Part shown: in pieces, positions 32,078-42,300 of the stretch | Numbering within the stretch: the stretch's first letter is position 1 | How the letters are laid out: every line of letters begins with the position of its first letter | From: Chloroflexota bacterium | Lineage (GTDB): Bacteria > Chloroflexota > Anaerolineae > 4572-78 > J111 | NCBI GenBank assembly: GCA_016860845.1 | Contig: BOKF01000015.1 | Coordinates: 1-64,000, forward strand | Length of the DNA: 64,000 nt | Reading direction: 5' to 3' | Translations under genes and position numbers: made by a program | Notes under the pieces: model-generated | Database searches by the model: none | Seen by the model: the letters and a program-made list of their open reading frames with translations, nothing else | What the model was told of the DNA's origin: nothing

Positions 32078-34717
32078 ATGAAATCTCATGAATTGCCCAA
32101 AGACCCCATAAGTTCCCCCCAACTCCCCCCAGCTCCAACCGGCTCTTCTACTCTCTCTCAAATCTTCTCAAGTTCCTACAAGTTCCTTGAGCCGAAGGCC
32201 CCCTATGGGCAGTTCCCTCACCTCCTCGCCTGGGGCCTGATCCTGCTTTACATCATCACTTTCACCTGGCTGGCCATCCTCCGCCACGCCAGCTTCGACT
32301 CCAGCGGCTTTGACCTTGGCATCTACGACCAGGTTGTTTGGAATACGCTACACGGGCGGCCTTTCTTCTACACTACGACTGGCCAGCCCTTATTGCACCT
32401 GTCGAATCATGCTTCGCTGATTCTGCTGCTGGTCGCGCCATTTTATCTCATCCACAGCGGCCCGGAGACCCTGCTCTTTTTGCAGACTGCTGCCATTGCC
32501 CTGGGCGGTCTGCCCCTGTTCTGGCTGGCGCGCGAGAAGTTGGGAGCGGATGATAAGAAACCGCAGATTACGCAGATGGCGCAGATGAAAGAAGAAAAAT
32601 CTGTGAAATCCGTGAAATCCGTGGTTAATTTTCGAAGCGGCGACTTTGCTGCTCTAAGCCTGCTGGCAGCGTACCTGCTTTTTCCCACCCTGCAAATCGT
32701 CAACTTGTGGGATTTTCACCCGCCGGCGCTGGCGGTCGGCTTTTTTATGGCCGCTTTTTACTACCTGGTTAAGCGTAAGTGGGGCTGGTTTCTGATTTGG
32801 GCCATCCTGGCCATGCTCTGCAAGGAGCAACTGCCGCTGCAAGTAGCTTTTTTAGGGCTGGCGGCCATTGTCATGCACCGCAACTGGCGGCTGGGCCTGA
32901 TCACCATTGCCATCGCTATGATTTATTTCTTTGCCATCATGGTCTGGATTATCCCGGCCAACAGCGTCACCGGCGACCACCTCTTTATCGGTTTCTACGC
33001 CGAACTGGGCAGCTCGCCCGGAGAAATTGTCTTCACTACGCTGACTCGTCCCGATATAGTTTTGAAAATCTTGTTGCAGCCCAGCCGGCTGCAATATCTG
33101 TTCGACGTGCTGACCCCCTTTGCTTATTTGCCGCTGCTCGGTCTGCCGGTGCTGCTCATTGGCGCGCCCTCGTTTGCCATCAACCTGCTCAGCGGCAACA
33201 CAGCCATGCACGATGCGACGGGAGCGCAGTACGGTGCAGATGTAGCTCCCTGGCTGGCCTGGGCGGCCCTGTACGGAATGGTTTATCTACGCCAGATCAC
33301 GCATCACGCATCACGTATCACGCATCAAGGGGCAATCTCTTATTTTCCTGCTGTAATACTTTTGGCGGTTGCCCTCCCCTGGCAGCTTTTTCGCGGCTTT
33401 TCACCCCTGGCGCTCGACCCGCCTCGCTGGGAGGTCACGGCTCACGACCGGCTGGCCCAACGCTTTATCGCCCAAATTCCGCCCGAGGCCTCCATCGCCG
33501 CCCAGGGCAAACTCTATCCGCACCTCAGCAACCGGCTGATTGCCTACCAACTGCCGGATGTCCACGACGCCGAGTATGTCTTTTTTGATGCAACAACCGG
33601 CACCTGGCCGGTCCATCCCAACGATATTTGGGCCTTGGCCCAGGATTTGCTGCGTTCCGGCCACTATGGCGTGCTCGATGCCGCCGACGGTTACTTGCTC
33701 CTGAAGCGCGGCCTGACCGACCCCACAATCCCTGATACTTTTTATGATTTCGTTCGCGCAAGCGACCCCAACCCTCAATACCCACTGAATGTCGAGTTTG
33801 GCGATGAGCTGCGCCTGCTGGGTTTCGATGTGCTGGACAACCCGCGCCGCCGGGAAACGTCGGTCCGCTTCTACTGGCAAGCGCTCCGCCCACTCGACCA
33901 CGACCTGCGCCTGTATCCCTTCTTTGTCAATGCTGAGGGGCAGGTGATTGAAACGACCGAGCAGCGCCCGCTCCTGACCCAACTCTGGTTCCCGCCCCGG
34001 CTGTGGCGGCCCGGCGAGACGATTGTGGCCGAGACAATGCCCTGGGTGCTAGGGGATCAATGGAGTTTGGCCGTTGGAGTCCTGGCGGGTACAGACTGGT
34101 CGGACTGGAGCCAGCGCCTCCCCGTAACGACCACTGACCACCGACCGCCGACCGCCGAGTCAGACGATATGCCTTGCGCCCCTGCGCCCCTGCGCCCCTG
34201 CTCTTCGCCTTCCCTCCGCCGTTTTGAGGCTAACACCTGGGTCCGGCTGGCAACCTTCGAACGGCAGGGGCGGGAACTGGTCGAAGTTACGCCCGCCGAA
34301 ACCTCCTTCCAACCCGCCCATCCCCTTCAGATAAACTTTGATGGCAAAATGGAACTGCGGGGATATGATGCCAGGCAGGAAGGCTCAAATCTCCCGGTGA
34401 TCCTCTACTGGCAGGCTGTGACGACGATGCCCCTGGATTACACGGTTTTTGTTCACCTGGTCGATTCCGCTGGTAAAACCGTGGCCCAACATGACGGCCA
34501 ACCCTCCTGGGAAGCCCCGCTGCCCACGAGTACCTGGCAGCCAGGCGAGACTTTGCAGGATCGCCATCTCTTAGCTTTGCCCCCAGACCTGCCTTCCGGT
34601 ACGTATCACCTCGAAGCCGGGGTCTACTATTGGCAAACGCTGGAACGGCTGCCGGTGGTGGAGAACGGAGGGGTGGCGAGGGATTTTGTGGAGTTGGGAA
34701 GTATTGATATCCGGTGA
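32078..34717 (+). CDS. DUF2079 multi-spanning membrane protein with in-frame repeats
   Basis: An 879-residue protein. Residues 48-70 begin a series of about ten membrane helices, with the DUF2079 signature SSGFDLGIYDQVVWNTLHG near 75-93; the last third is soluble. The family resembles membrane glycosyltransferases, but the substrate is unknown. It carries several stretches that translate intergenic-type repeats without breaking the frame: residues about 30-45 (LEPKAPYGQ), 161-186 (KKPQITQMAQMK, then SVKSVKSVV), 404-418 (ITHHASRITH) and 683-710 (DHRPPTAES, then CAPAPLRPCSS). These lie in loops or linkers. Confidence 0.85.
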   Translation: MKSHELPKDPISSPQLPPAPTGSSTLSQIFSSSYKFLEPKAPYGQFPHLLAWGLILLYIITFTWLAILRHASFDSSGFDLGIYDQVVWNTLHGRPFFYTTTGQPLLHLSNHASLILLLVAPFYLIHSGPETLLFLQTAAIALGGLPLFWLAREKLGADDKKPQITQMAQMKEEKSVKSVKSVVNFRSGDFAALSLLAAYLLFPTLQIVNLWDFHPPALAVGFFMAAFYYLVKRKWGWFLIWAILAMLCKEQLPLQVAFLGLAAIVMHRNWRLGLITIAIAMIYFFAIMVWIIPANSVTGDHLFIGFYAELGSSPGEIVFTTLTRPDIVLKILLQPSRLQYLFDVLTPFAYLPLLGLPVLLIGAPSFAINLLSGNTAMHDATGAQYGADVAPWLAWAALYGMVYLRQITHHASRITHQGAISYFPAVILLAVALPWQLFRGFSPLALDPPRWEVTAHDRLAQRFIAQIPPEASIAAQGKLYPHLSNRLIAYQLPDVHDAEYVFFDATTGTWPVHPNDIWALAQDLLRSGHYGVLDAADGYLLLKRGLTDPTIPDTFYDFVRASDPNPQYPLNVEFGDELRLLGFDVLDNPRRRETSVRFYWQALRPLDHDLRLYPFFVNAEGQVIETTEQRPLLTQLWFPPRLWRPGETIVAETMPWVLGDQWSLAVGVLAGTDWSDWSQRLPVTTTDHRPPTAESDDMPCAPAPLRPCSSPSLRRFEANTWVRLATFERQGRELVEVTPAETSFQPAHPLQINFDGKMELRGYDARQEGSNLPVILYWQAVTTMPLDYTVFVHLVDSAGKTVAQHDGQPSWEAPLPTSTWQPGETLQDRHLLALPPDLPSGTYHLEAGVYYWQTLERLPVVENGGVARDFVELGSIDIR
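32560..32640. repeat. CGCAGATTACGCAGATG repeat inside the DUF2079 gene
   Basis: AACCGCAGATTACGCAGATG on the left and AATCTGTGAAATCCGTG on the right form the arms of a repeat that is normally intergenic. It is read in frame. A related palindrome (ACACAGATTTACACGG) is nested at 29180-29245. Confidence 0.7.
33290..33335. repeat. CACGCATCA repeat inside the DUF2079 gene
   Basis: Direct repeats of ATCACGCATCACGCATCACG, read in frame. The same motif occurs in non-coding DNA at 35216-35232 (TCACGCATCACGCATCA). Confidence 0.7.
34125..34205. repeat. Two low-complexity repeats inside the DUF2079 gene
   Basis: ACTGACCACCGACCGCCGA followed by GCGCCCCTGCGCCCCTGCGC, both of the type seen between genes, are read in frame as a Pro/Cys/Ala-rich linker. 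Confidence 0.6.
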
Positions 34718-34772
34718 TACGTGATGCGTGAAAGGAATTTATAAGTATCTCGCTCCAGAAAAGGAGAGTAGA

Positions 34773-35213
34773 TTGAATTATCAGGAGTGGGAACAGTCTG
34801 TCCCTCGCTCCATCACAGATGATATTTTATGGAAGGTTCAAGTCTACCGACTGGCTTTGTTTGCGGCGGAAATTGGCTGGCAGGATGGCACAAAACTGAT
34901 GCAAGACAAGCGGACGGTTGGAGTGGCGGATCAGCTTTATCGTGCGCTTGGTTCCATCAGTGCTAATATTGCTGAAGGATATAGTCGAGGTTCAGGCAAA
35001 GATCGTGCTCGATTTTATGAATATGCGCTTGGTTCCGCCAGGGAGAGTCGGGATTGGTACTACAAAGCTCGGCACGTTCTGGGTGAAACTGTAACCACTC
35101 ATCGCCTGGAGTGGCTTGCTAAAATTATTCGCCTCCTGCTGAAAATGGTTCCTGACCAACGCCAACGAGTTTTAAAAGAAGAGCCGTCTATTTACGAATT
35201 ACCAGAAGAATGA
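34773..35213 (+). CDS. Four-helix-bundle protein (23S rRNA intervening-sequence type)
   Basis: A 146-residue helical protein of the family first described from 23S rRNA intervening sequences, recognised by ALGSISANIAEGYSRGSGKD in the middle and YYKARHV near the C-terminus. Function is unknown; family members often sit in accessory regions. I chose the TTG at 34773, preceded by AGGAG five bases upstream; a GTG at 34728 has no ribosome-binding site. It lies between the DUF2079 gene and a methyltransferase, with CACGCATCA repeats on both sides. Confidence 0.85.
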   Translation: MNYQEWEQSVPRSITDDILWKVQVYRLALFAAEIGWQDGTKLMQDKRTVGVADQLYRALGSISANIAEGYSRGSGKDRARFYEYALGSARESRDWYYKARHVLGETVTTHRLEWLAKIIRLLLKMVPDQRQRVLKEEPSIYELPEE

Positions 35214-35253
35214 TCTCACGCATCACGCATCAATAGTTATAAAAGGTAACTCC

Positions 35254-36036
35254 ATGAGCAGTCCCGCCTGGCTAGAAGAAGAAACCGCCCGCCGCTACCA
35301 TATTTTTTCCCAACAGACGACGATGTACCAGGAGTTGAGCCGGCTGATGGTTCAACTGGCCGAGATTGAGCCGGGGATGCGGGTGCTGGATTTGGGCTGC
35401 GGTACGGGCATCACCACCCAGGCCGTGCTGGAAGCAGTTGGGGATGGCGGCCACGTTTACGCGGTGGATATTTCTGCGCCGATGCTGGCCGTGGCCCGCG
35501 AGCAAGTCACCTCTGAGCAGGTCATATTTATTCAGGCCGACGCCGCTGCCCTAACCGATCTGGCCGGCGGCTCAGTAGAGCGGGTTGTCTGCAACTCAGT
35601 ATTCTGGCAGTTTCGCCACAAACCGCAGGTAATGGCCGAACTGCGCCGGGTGCTGGCCCCACAGGGCCGCTTTGTTTTCAACGCGCCGGAGCCGTACTTC
35701 ATGTTCGAGGCGATCCCGCGCAGCAAGAAAGTCAGCGTTCTCTTTGAACAACTGGCCGCCGAACGATACGGCGTGGGCCGGCAGGATTTGCGCTCGATTG
35801 AGGTTTTTTTGCGGAACTGCGGTTTTGAAATTGTGGGCAAGCAGATGCTGGAGCGGACTCGCTCCGCCGCCGAGAGTTACCTGTTTATGCAAATCCCCGT
35901 TGCCACGGCCTGGATGGAGCCGCCCCTGGAATTCGAAACCCGCTTGGCTCTCTTGGAGGAAGCTTACCAACTGGCCGAGCCAGGCCAGGCAACCAAACAG
36001 CGCTGGATGTATTTTGTGGTGCGGCGACTCCGTTGA
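35254..36036 (+). CDS. SAM-dependent methyltransferase (type 11-like)
   Basis: A 260-residue class I methyltransferase with VLDLGCGTGITTQ near 45-57, the acidic YAVDIS loop, and LAPQGRFVFNAPEP after the fold's fourth strand. A C-terminal helical part of about 100 residues follows. AAGGTAA precedes the ATG. Substrate unknown; neighbours give no hint. Confidence 0.85.
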   Translation: MSSPAWLEEETARRYHIFSQQTTMYQELSRLMVQLAEIEPGMRVLDLGCGTGITTQAVLEAVGDGGHVYAVDISAPMLAVAREQVTSEQVIFIQADAAALTDLAGGSVERVVCNSVFWQFRHKPQVMAELRRVLAPQGRFVFNAPEPYFMFEAIPRSKKVSVLFEQLAAERYGVGRQDLRSIEVFLRNCGFEIVGKQMLERTRSAAESYLFMQIPVATAWMEPPLEFETRLALLEEAYQLAEPGQATKQRWMYFVVRRLR

Positions 36037-36067
36037 GGGGATAGGAGCTTCTAGCTATTGGGGAAGC

Positions 36068-36415
36068 TTAAAGGGGCAAATACTCCACCCGATTCGCTAG
36101 GTCTTCGGGGTCGGCAGCCTGAGCGATCAGTTCCAAATCACGTATACAATGCCCAATTGTCACCCGCATTTGATGAGCATAAATTACCCCGGTAAAGGGT
36201 AATCCCTCAGCTTGACGGCGTTGAGCTTCAACAAGAAGATCTTCATCTTGCGAAAACATTACCCGGCCCAGTTCAGCAGCCCGGTCAAGCAAAACTGCAT
36301 CAAGGACATGGCGATGTCCGTCCTCCTGAGCTGTAACAACATCTACCCCCCGCAAACGCAGCCCGGCTGTAATCGCTCGGTGAACGTGTTCATCCATATA
36401 AAAAGCTACGCTCAT
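36068..36415 (-). CDS. DUF5615 PIN-like toxin
   Basis: A 115-residue PIN-like protein starting VAFYMDEHVHRAITAGLRLR, with VMFSQDEDLLVEAQ in the middle: the Asp-rich pattern of DUF5615 (Mut7-C-like) nucleases. It overlaps the upstream DUF433 gene by four bases. DUF433-DUF5615 is a well-known predicted type II toxin-antitoxin pair, with this protein as the RNase toxin. Confidence 0.9.
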   Translation of the reverse strand: MSVAFYMDEHVHRAITAGLRLRGVDVVTAQEDGHRHVLDAVLLDRAAELGRVMFSQDEDLLVEAQRRQAEGLPFTGVIYAHQMRVTIGHCIRDLELIAQAADPEDLANRVEYLPL

Positions 36416-36738
36416 GTGAGGCGTCCCTGAGCGCGCAGTTTAGCCATCAAAGGAGATGGCCCTGCTTTTTGACGCGACTGCTCGGCCCATTGCCAACGCC
36501 GCTCAATCTCAGCGTCCAGGATATTCCGGTGATCCCAATAGTAGGCTAACGCCGAATGGATCTGGCCCAAAGTCAAGTAGGGATGCTGGAAATGGAGTTC
36601 TTCTGGACTCCAGCCATAGGCTATTTGCGCCATTACCAATTCAACTACTTTCATCGTGGTGCCGGCGATAAAGGGATTACCATGAGCGTCGAGTTGGATA
36701 TGTTCGTAGGCTGTGACAGCCGGAAATGTCGTCTCCAT
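36412..36738 (-). CDS. DUF433 antitoxin
   Basis: A 108-residue DUF433 protein with the signature PFIAGTTMKVVELVMAQIAY (helix-turn-helix-like) and LTLGQIHSALAYYWDH. It likely binds DNA and neutralises the DUF5615 product downstream. The start is ambiguous among three ATGs; the one at 36738 lies seven bases from AGGAG, the one at 36741 four bases. Overlaps the toxin gene by four bases. Confidence 0.9.
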   Translation of the reverse strand: METTFPAVTAYEHIQLDAHGNPFIAGTTMKVVELVMAQIAYGWSPEELHFQHPYLTLGQIHSALAYYWDHRNILDAEIERRWQWAEQSRQKAGPSPLMAKLRAQGRLT

Positions 36739-36861
36739 CATCTTTCTCCTTTTTATCATCTGCGATTAGGTTTATCCAGGTTGATGATTTGATTATAGTT
36801 GATAACTATACAATATCTAAATTTTTGGTTAGCCTTGCCAACTGACCCAAAGGCGTGGTAA

Positions 36862-37092
36862 CATTTATCAGGTAGGCAAGCCTATATAGCCCATTTTGGT
36901 TTAGGGCAGGCTCTACTTTGCTTGAGTCGTTCTGGTGAGGCTTTAAGTGTTTATCGTAAAGGGTGAGAATACATCTACTCTACCAGTGAGTTGCAGGAAC
37001 CTTTAACCAAGTTGGAAACCCTTCAATCTGATCGGCCTGATTTACCAGGATTGGTTGAAGTGTTAGCTCTGTTGCGGCAAGCAGAGGCTTGA
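36862..37092 (+). pseudogene. Decayed TPR-protein remnant with an in-frame TGA
   Basis: One frame reads HFGLGQALLCLSRSGEALSV, a TPR-like helix pair, meets TGA at 36964-36966, then continues in the same frame as TSELQEPLTKLETLQSDRPD to a TGA at 37090-37092. No start codon or ribosome-binding site precedes it, and both pieces match only the end of a TPR repeat protein. I read it as a gene relic. The remaining gap up to PolX holds only that gene's ribosome-binding site. Confidence 0.5.
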
Positions 37093-37132
37093 CTAACCAA
37101 CTTACAAAACACTCAACAACAGGAGTGAACCA

Positions 37133-38878
37133 ATGCCCCGTTTTAGCAATCAACACGTTGCCAAACTCTTCGCCGATATCGGCGATTTGCTGGAAATCAA
37201 GGGTGAGAATCGTTTCAAGGTGCTGGCTTACCGCAACGCCGCCGATCATATCGAGAATCTGAGTTTTGATTTATATGATTATTGGGAGTCTGGAAGCGAC
37301 CTGCGCCAGATTGAAGGGATTGGTCAGGCCATCTCGGAGAAGATTGACGAAAAATTCAAGACCGGCAAATTGGGTTTTTGGGACAAGCTGGCCGCCGAAA
37401 TTCCCCCGGCCCTGGTCGAAGTTTTGGCCATTCCCGATGTTGGCCCCAAGATGGCTAAAGCTATGTGGGAACAACTGGGCATTACTACGGTGGCCGAGGT
37501 TAAGGCCGCGGCGCAGGAAGGTAAGTTGCAAAACTTACCTCGGATGGGCGCTAAAAGTGCGGCCCGTATCTTAGCCAGCATCGAAGCCGTAGAGCGGCGC
37601 GAAACGGGCCGGGTCCATCTGGGCGTGGCCTGGCCGCTGGCGATGCAGATTGTGGCCGCGCTCAAAGAGCTGCCGGAAGTGCTGTACATCGAGCCGGCCG
37701 GCAGCCTGCGCCGCATGCGGGAAACCATCGGCGATCTGGACATTGTGGTGGCCACAGAGAAGCCGGCCCCGATTATGGCGGCCTTCAAAAAGCTGCCTCT
37801 GGCCGCCGAAGTCTTGCTGACCGGCGAAACCAAAACCTCGCTGCGCCTGAGCAACGGCATGCAGGCCGACCTGCGCTGCGTGACGCCCCAGCAGTGGGGC
37901 GCGGCCCTGCAATATTTTACCGGCAATAAAAATCATAATGTAAAAATACGCGAGCTGGCCCAACGAAAGGGTTACAGTTTGAACGAATATGCCCTCACCC
38001 GCGAGAGCGACGGCGAGCCGCTGTTCTTTGCCGACGAAGCAGCCCTGTATGAATTTTTCGGATTACCTTACATCCCGCCCTATTTGCGCGAGGATCGAGG
38101 CGAAATCGAGGCCGCCTTCAAGAATGGGCTGCCCGCCGGATTGGCCGCCAGCGACATCAAGGGCGAGGTCCACTGCCATTCCACCTGGAGCGATGGCCGG
38201 AACAGCGTCGAGGAGATGGCGCGGGCGGCCTTAGCTAAAGGTTATCAATACCTGGCCATCACCGACCACTCCCAGAGCCTCGGCGTGGCCAGCGGCCTCA
38301 GCGCCGAGCGCCTGGCCCAGCAGCGCCGCGAAATTGACGAGGTCCAGTCCCGCGTTCCCGCTATTCGCCTGTGGCAGGGTTCGGAGGTAGAGGTGCGGGC
38401 CGACGGCATGCTCGATTTTCCCGACGAGGTGCTGGCCCAGTTGGATTACGTGGTCGCCTCGGTCCATACCGGGCTGCGCCAGGATCGGGACACGCTGACC
38501 CGGCGGGCGCTGGCGGCGATTCGCAACCCGTATGTCAAGCAGTTGGCCCATCCCACCGGGCGGCTCCTGCCCCGGCGCGAGGGCGGCGATTTTGATCTGG
38601 AAGCGCTGATCCAGGCGGCGGCGGAAACCGGCACTTTTCTGGAAATCAATGCCAGCCCGGAACGGCTCGACCTGCCGGATACCCACGTCCGCCGGGCCAT
38701 CGAGCTGGGGGTCAGGTTGATTATCAACTGCGACGCCCATCACGTGGACGATCTCAATAATTTACATTTTGGCGTCGCCACGGCTTGCCGAGGCTGGGCG
38801 AGTACAGAAAATGTCGTCAATACCCGGCCTCCGGAGGAGTTTGTGGGGCTGTGGAAAAAACGGGGTAATATGAGCTAA
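37133..38878 (+). CDS. polX: DNA polymerase X with PHP domain
   Basis: A 581-residue bacterial PolX used in DNA repair. Residues 1-320 form the polymerase X part: N-terminal helix-hairpin-helix units (IEGIGQAIS, IPDVGPKMAK), and the catalytic metal site in GDLDIVVAT. Residues about 340-575 form the PHP domain with GEVHCHSTWSDG, ITDHSQSLG and NCDAHHVDDL, which gives 3'-5' exonuclease or phosphatase activity. CAGGAG precedes the ATG by eight bases. It stands alone. Confidence 0.96.
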   Translation: MPRFSNQHVAKLFADIGDLLEIKGENRFKVLAYRNAADHIENLSFDLYDYWESGSDLRQIEGIGQAISEKIDEKFKTGKLGFWDKLAAEIPPALVEVLAIPDVGPKMAKAMWEQLGITTVAEVKAAAQEGKLQNLPRMGAKSAARILASIEAVERRETGRVHLGVAWPLAMQIVAALKELPEVLYIEPAGSLRRMRETIGDLDIVVATEKPAPIMAAFKKLPLAAEVLLTGETKTSLRLSNGMQADLRCVTPQQWGAALQYFTGNKNHNVKIRELAQRKGYSLNEYALTRESDGEPLFFADEAALYEFFGLPYIPPYLREDRGEIEAAFKNGLPAGLAASDIKGEVHCHSTWSDGRNSVEEMARAALAKGYQYLAITDHSQSLGVASGLSAERLAQQRREIDEVQSRVPAIRLWQGSEVEVRADGMLDFPDEVLAQLDYVVASVHTGLRQDRDTLTRRALAAIRNPYVKQLAHPTGRLLPRREGGDFDLEALIQAAAETGTFLEINASPERLDLPDTHVRRAIELGVRLIINCDAHHVDDLNNLHFGVATACRGWASTENVVNTRPPEEFVGLWKKRGNMS

Positions 38879-38887
38879 AGATGTCTT

Positions 38888-38985
38888 AACCCTCTCCCCC
38901 AACCCCTCTCCCTGTCAGGGAGAGGGGAGGTACCGGTTTACCCCTCCCTAAGAGGGAGGGGTTAGGGGAGGGTGAAGCTATCAGG
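38888..38985. repeat. CCCTCTCCC/GGGAGGGG palindromic repeat beside the DUF559 gene
   Basis: AACCCTCTCCCCCAACCCC, an inner hairpin CTCTCCCTGTCAGGGAGAG, and AGGGAGGGGTTAGGGGAGGG together form a long inverted array. This repeat type commonly flanks DUF559 genes, and one follows immediately. Confidence 0.75.
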
Positions 38986-38993
38986 AGTCAACC

Positions 38994-39356
38994 ATGCCAA
39001 ATGAAAAGCTGTCTCGTATTCACCCCATTATCCGCCAACGAGCCCGTGAGTTGCGCCAGCCACAAACACCTGCTGAAGAACAGTTGTGGCAACACCTCCG
39101 CCGTAAGCAAATGAACGGGTATTACTTTCGCCGCCAGCATCCCATTGGTAACTTCATTGTGGATTTCTACTGCGCCGAATCTCGACTGATAATTGAGGTA
39201 GACGGCGACGTTCATACCTTTCAAGAGGTGTATGATGCGAGCCGCACTGAATGGCTAGAGGGTCACGGCTACCGAGTCATCCGCTTCACCAATACCGAAA
39301 TCTTTCATCAACTTGAGGCCGTATTGGAGCATATCTTGACGTTTTGTCGAGGCTAA
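38994..39356 (+). CDS. DUF559 (Vsr-like) endonuclease-fold protein
   Basis: A 120-residue protein of the DUF559 family, related to Vsr mismatch endonucleases. The core is visible as IVDFYCAESRLIIEVDGDVH (Asp, then E-x-D) near 59-78, followed by HTFQEVYDASRTEWLEGHGY. Biological role is unknown, but members are frequent in repeat-rich genomes and often sit beside long palindromic repeats, as here. The ATG is preceded by CAGGAG. Confidence 0.9.
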   Translation: MPNEKLSRIHPIIRQRARELRQPQTPAEEQLWQHLRRKQMNGYYFRRQHPIGNFIVDFYCAESRLIIEVDGDVHTFQEVYDASRTEWLEGHGYRVIRFTNTEIFHQLEAVLEHILTFCRG

Positions 39357-39368
39357 CACTCCAATAGC

Positions 39369-42300
39369 TCATTTCCGAATTAGCGGCAGATAGATTGGTT
39401 TGGCTAACGGCAGGGCAAAGCCGGACAGGTCTTGCTGAATCAGGCCGATGCCCTGCCCGTCGGCGATGGCGGCGTTGGCCGGGCTGCTGAGATTGACCAG
39501 GAAAGCTTCATCGCCCTCAACATTCGTGTCGCCAACAAGCGTAACCGTGATGGGTTGGGTGGTGACGCCGGGAGCAAAGGTCAGCGTGCCGCTGGCGGCA
39601 AGGTAATCGTTATCGGCAGTGGTAGCGGTATTGTCGGCGGTGGTGTAATCTACGCTGACGGTTTGGCTGCTGGCGCTGGACATGGTGACAATGAAGACGG
39701 CGTTGGTCGTGCCGCTGTCTCCTTCCAGAACAACGACATCATTGATGGACAGGGCAGGGAGATACTCCACTACCAGTTGGGGCGGGTTCGCTCCTTCGCG
39801 GCTGCTATACTGAATTTCACCGTTGTTACCAACATTCTGAGCCTCCAGTAATAAGCCAAAATTGACAGCCGGATTGCTCACCCAGAACTGCGCCAGTGGG
39901 CTGATATTAATCACGTGAATAGTGGCACTGGGAACGAAGGTCGCGACAACGGTGGGGTCAAAATCGCCGCCGGAGGCCGTCCACGGATTGGCCGAGGTCC
40001 GATTATTCCAGGTCGCTTGGTTCTCAACCCAGGCAGCCGTAACCCGATGGACCTGAATATTTTGTCCAGTAGTCGCGGCCGATGGTTGAGAGAGGAGAAA
40101 CGCGGCGCAGGTGACGACGCTGTTAGCGGGAACGCCGCTGAGGTCAAATTGGATCAGCGCATTCCTGGGATTGCTAGGCGGTTTAGTCCGCAGATCGGGG
40201 TCTGAGCCGGAGTTGCTGTCTGGCTGGTTACTTCGCAAGTAGGTATCCGCCGTTGCAGTGAGGGTAATCACCGGCGAATTACACCCTCCCACAGTCGGAT
40301 CATCGTCAATTATAGTCCCAACTCCTTGCCCGTCGCTGATGACAGCGTTGGCCGCCCCGCTGAGGTTGACGAAGAAGGTTTCGTCCGGCTCGTCGAGGGT
40401 ATCGCCCTGTACCGCGATAGTGACCGGCTGGCTGGTGACGCCGGGGGCGAAGGTCAGCGTACCGCCGGTTGAGGTGTAGTCAGCCGGAGCGGTGGCGGTG
40501 TTGTTGGCGGTGGCAAAGTTGACGGTGACGGTCTGGCCGCTGGCCCCCGAGAGGGAGACGGTGAAGACAGCGTTGACCGTCCCGGCATTGCCCTCAGTGA
40601 CCGTAATATCGTTAATAGACAAAGTGGGAATAGCATCGTCGTCGGTGATGGTGCCGAGACCCTGCCCATCGGCGATGGTGGCGTTGACTGCTCCGCTGAG
40701 ATTGACAAAGAAGGTCTCGTCGAGTTCGTCGAGGATATCGCCCTGAACGATGACGGTGACCGGCTGGCTGGTGATGCCGGGGGCAAAGGTCAGCGTGCCG
40801 CCGGTTGAGGTGTAGTCAGCCGGAGCGGTGGCGGTGTTGTCGGCAGTGGCAAAGTTGACGGTGACAGTCTGGCCGCTGGCTGCCGAGAGGGAGACGTTGA
40901 AAACGGCGTTGATTGTCCCAGTATCGCCCTCGGTTACGGTGACATCGTTGATAGATAGAGTAGGGGTAGCATCGTCGTCGGTGATGGTGCCGAGACCCTG
41001 CCCATCGGCGATGGTGGCATTAGTTGCCCCGCTGAGGTTGACGAAGAAGGTCTCGTCGAGTTCGTCGAGGATGTCGCCCTGCACGATGACGGTGACCGGC
41101 TGGCTGGTAACGCCGGGGGCGAAGGTCAGCGTGCCGCTGGTTGAGGTGTAGTCAGCCGGAGCAGTGGCGGTGTTGTCGGCGGTGGCAAAGTTGACGGTAA
41201 CGGTTTGTCCGCTGGCCCCCGAGAGGGAGACGGTGAAGGCGGCATTGACCGTCCCGGCGTTGCCCTCGGTCACGGTGACATCGTTGATAGATAGAGTAGG
41301 GGTAGCATCGTCGTCGGTGATGGTGCCGAGGCCCTGGTTGTCAGCGATGGTGGCGTTGGCCGCTCCGCTGAGGTTGACGAAGAAGGTTTCGTCGAGTTCG
41401 TCGAGAGTGTCGCCCTGGACGATGACGGTGACCGGCTGGCTGGTGACGCCGGGAGCAAAGGTCAGCGTGCCGCCGGTCGCGGTGTAATCGGCCGGAGCGG
41501 TGGCGGTGTTGTCGGTAGTGGTAAAGTTGACGGTGACGGTCTGGCCGCTGGCCGCCGAGAGGGAGACGGTGAAGACGGCGTTGACCGTCCCGGCATTGCC
41601 CTCAGTGACCGTAATATCGTTAATAGACAAAGTGGGAATAGCATCGTCGTCGGTGATGGTGCCGAGACCCTGGTTGTCGGCGATGGTAGCGTTGGCCGCG
41701 CCGCTGAGGTTGATAAAAAAGGTTTCGTCGAGTTCGTCGAGGATATCGCCCTGAACGATGACGGTGACCGGCTGGCTGGTAATGCCGGGGGCGAAGGTCA
41801 GTGTGCCGCCGGTCGCGGTGTAATCAGCCGAAGCAGTGGCGGTGTTGTCGGCACTGGCGAAGTTGACGGTGACGGTTTGAGCACTGGCCGCCGAGAGCGA
41901 GACGGTGAAGACGGCGTTGATTGTCCCAGTATCGCCCTCGGTCACGGTGACATCATTGATGGATAGAGTAGGGATGGCATCGTCGTCGGTGATGGCGCCG
42001 AGACCCTGCCCGTCGGCAATCGTGGCATTAGTTGCCCCGCTGAGGTTGACAAAGAAGGTCTCGTCGAGTTCGTCGAAGATGTCGCCCTGAACGATGACGG
42101 TGACCGGCTGACTGGTAACGCCGGGGGCGAAGGTCAGCGTGCCGCCGGTTGAGGTATAGTCAGCCGGAGCAGTGGCGGTGTTGTCGGCGCTCGTAAAGTT
42201 GACGGTGACGGTCTGGCCGCTGGCCCCCGAGAGGGAGACGGTGAAGGCGGCATTGACCGTCCCGGCATTGCCCTCGGTTACGGTGACATCATTGATGGAT

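Noticed and set aside
36964..36966. In-frame TGA as a selenocysteine codon in the TPR fragment
   Set aside because: There is no start codon or ribosome-binding site, no recognisable SECIS hairpin, and TPR proteins are not known selenoproteins. A decayed gene is simpler.
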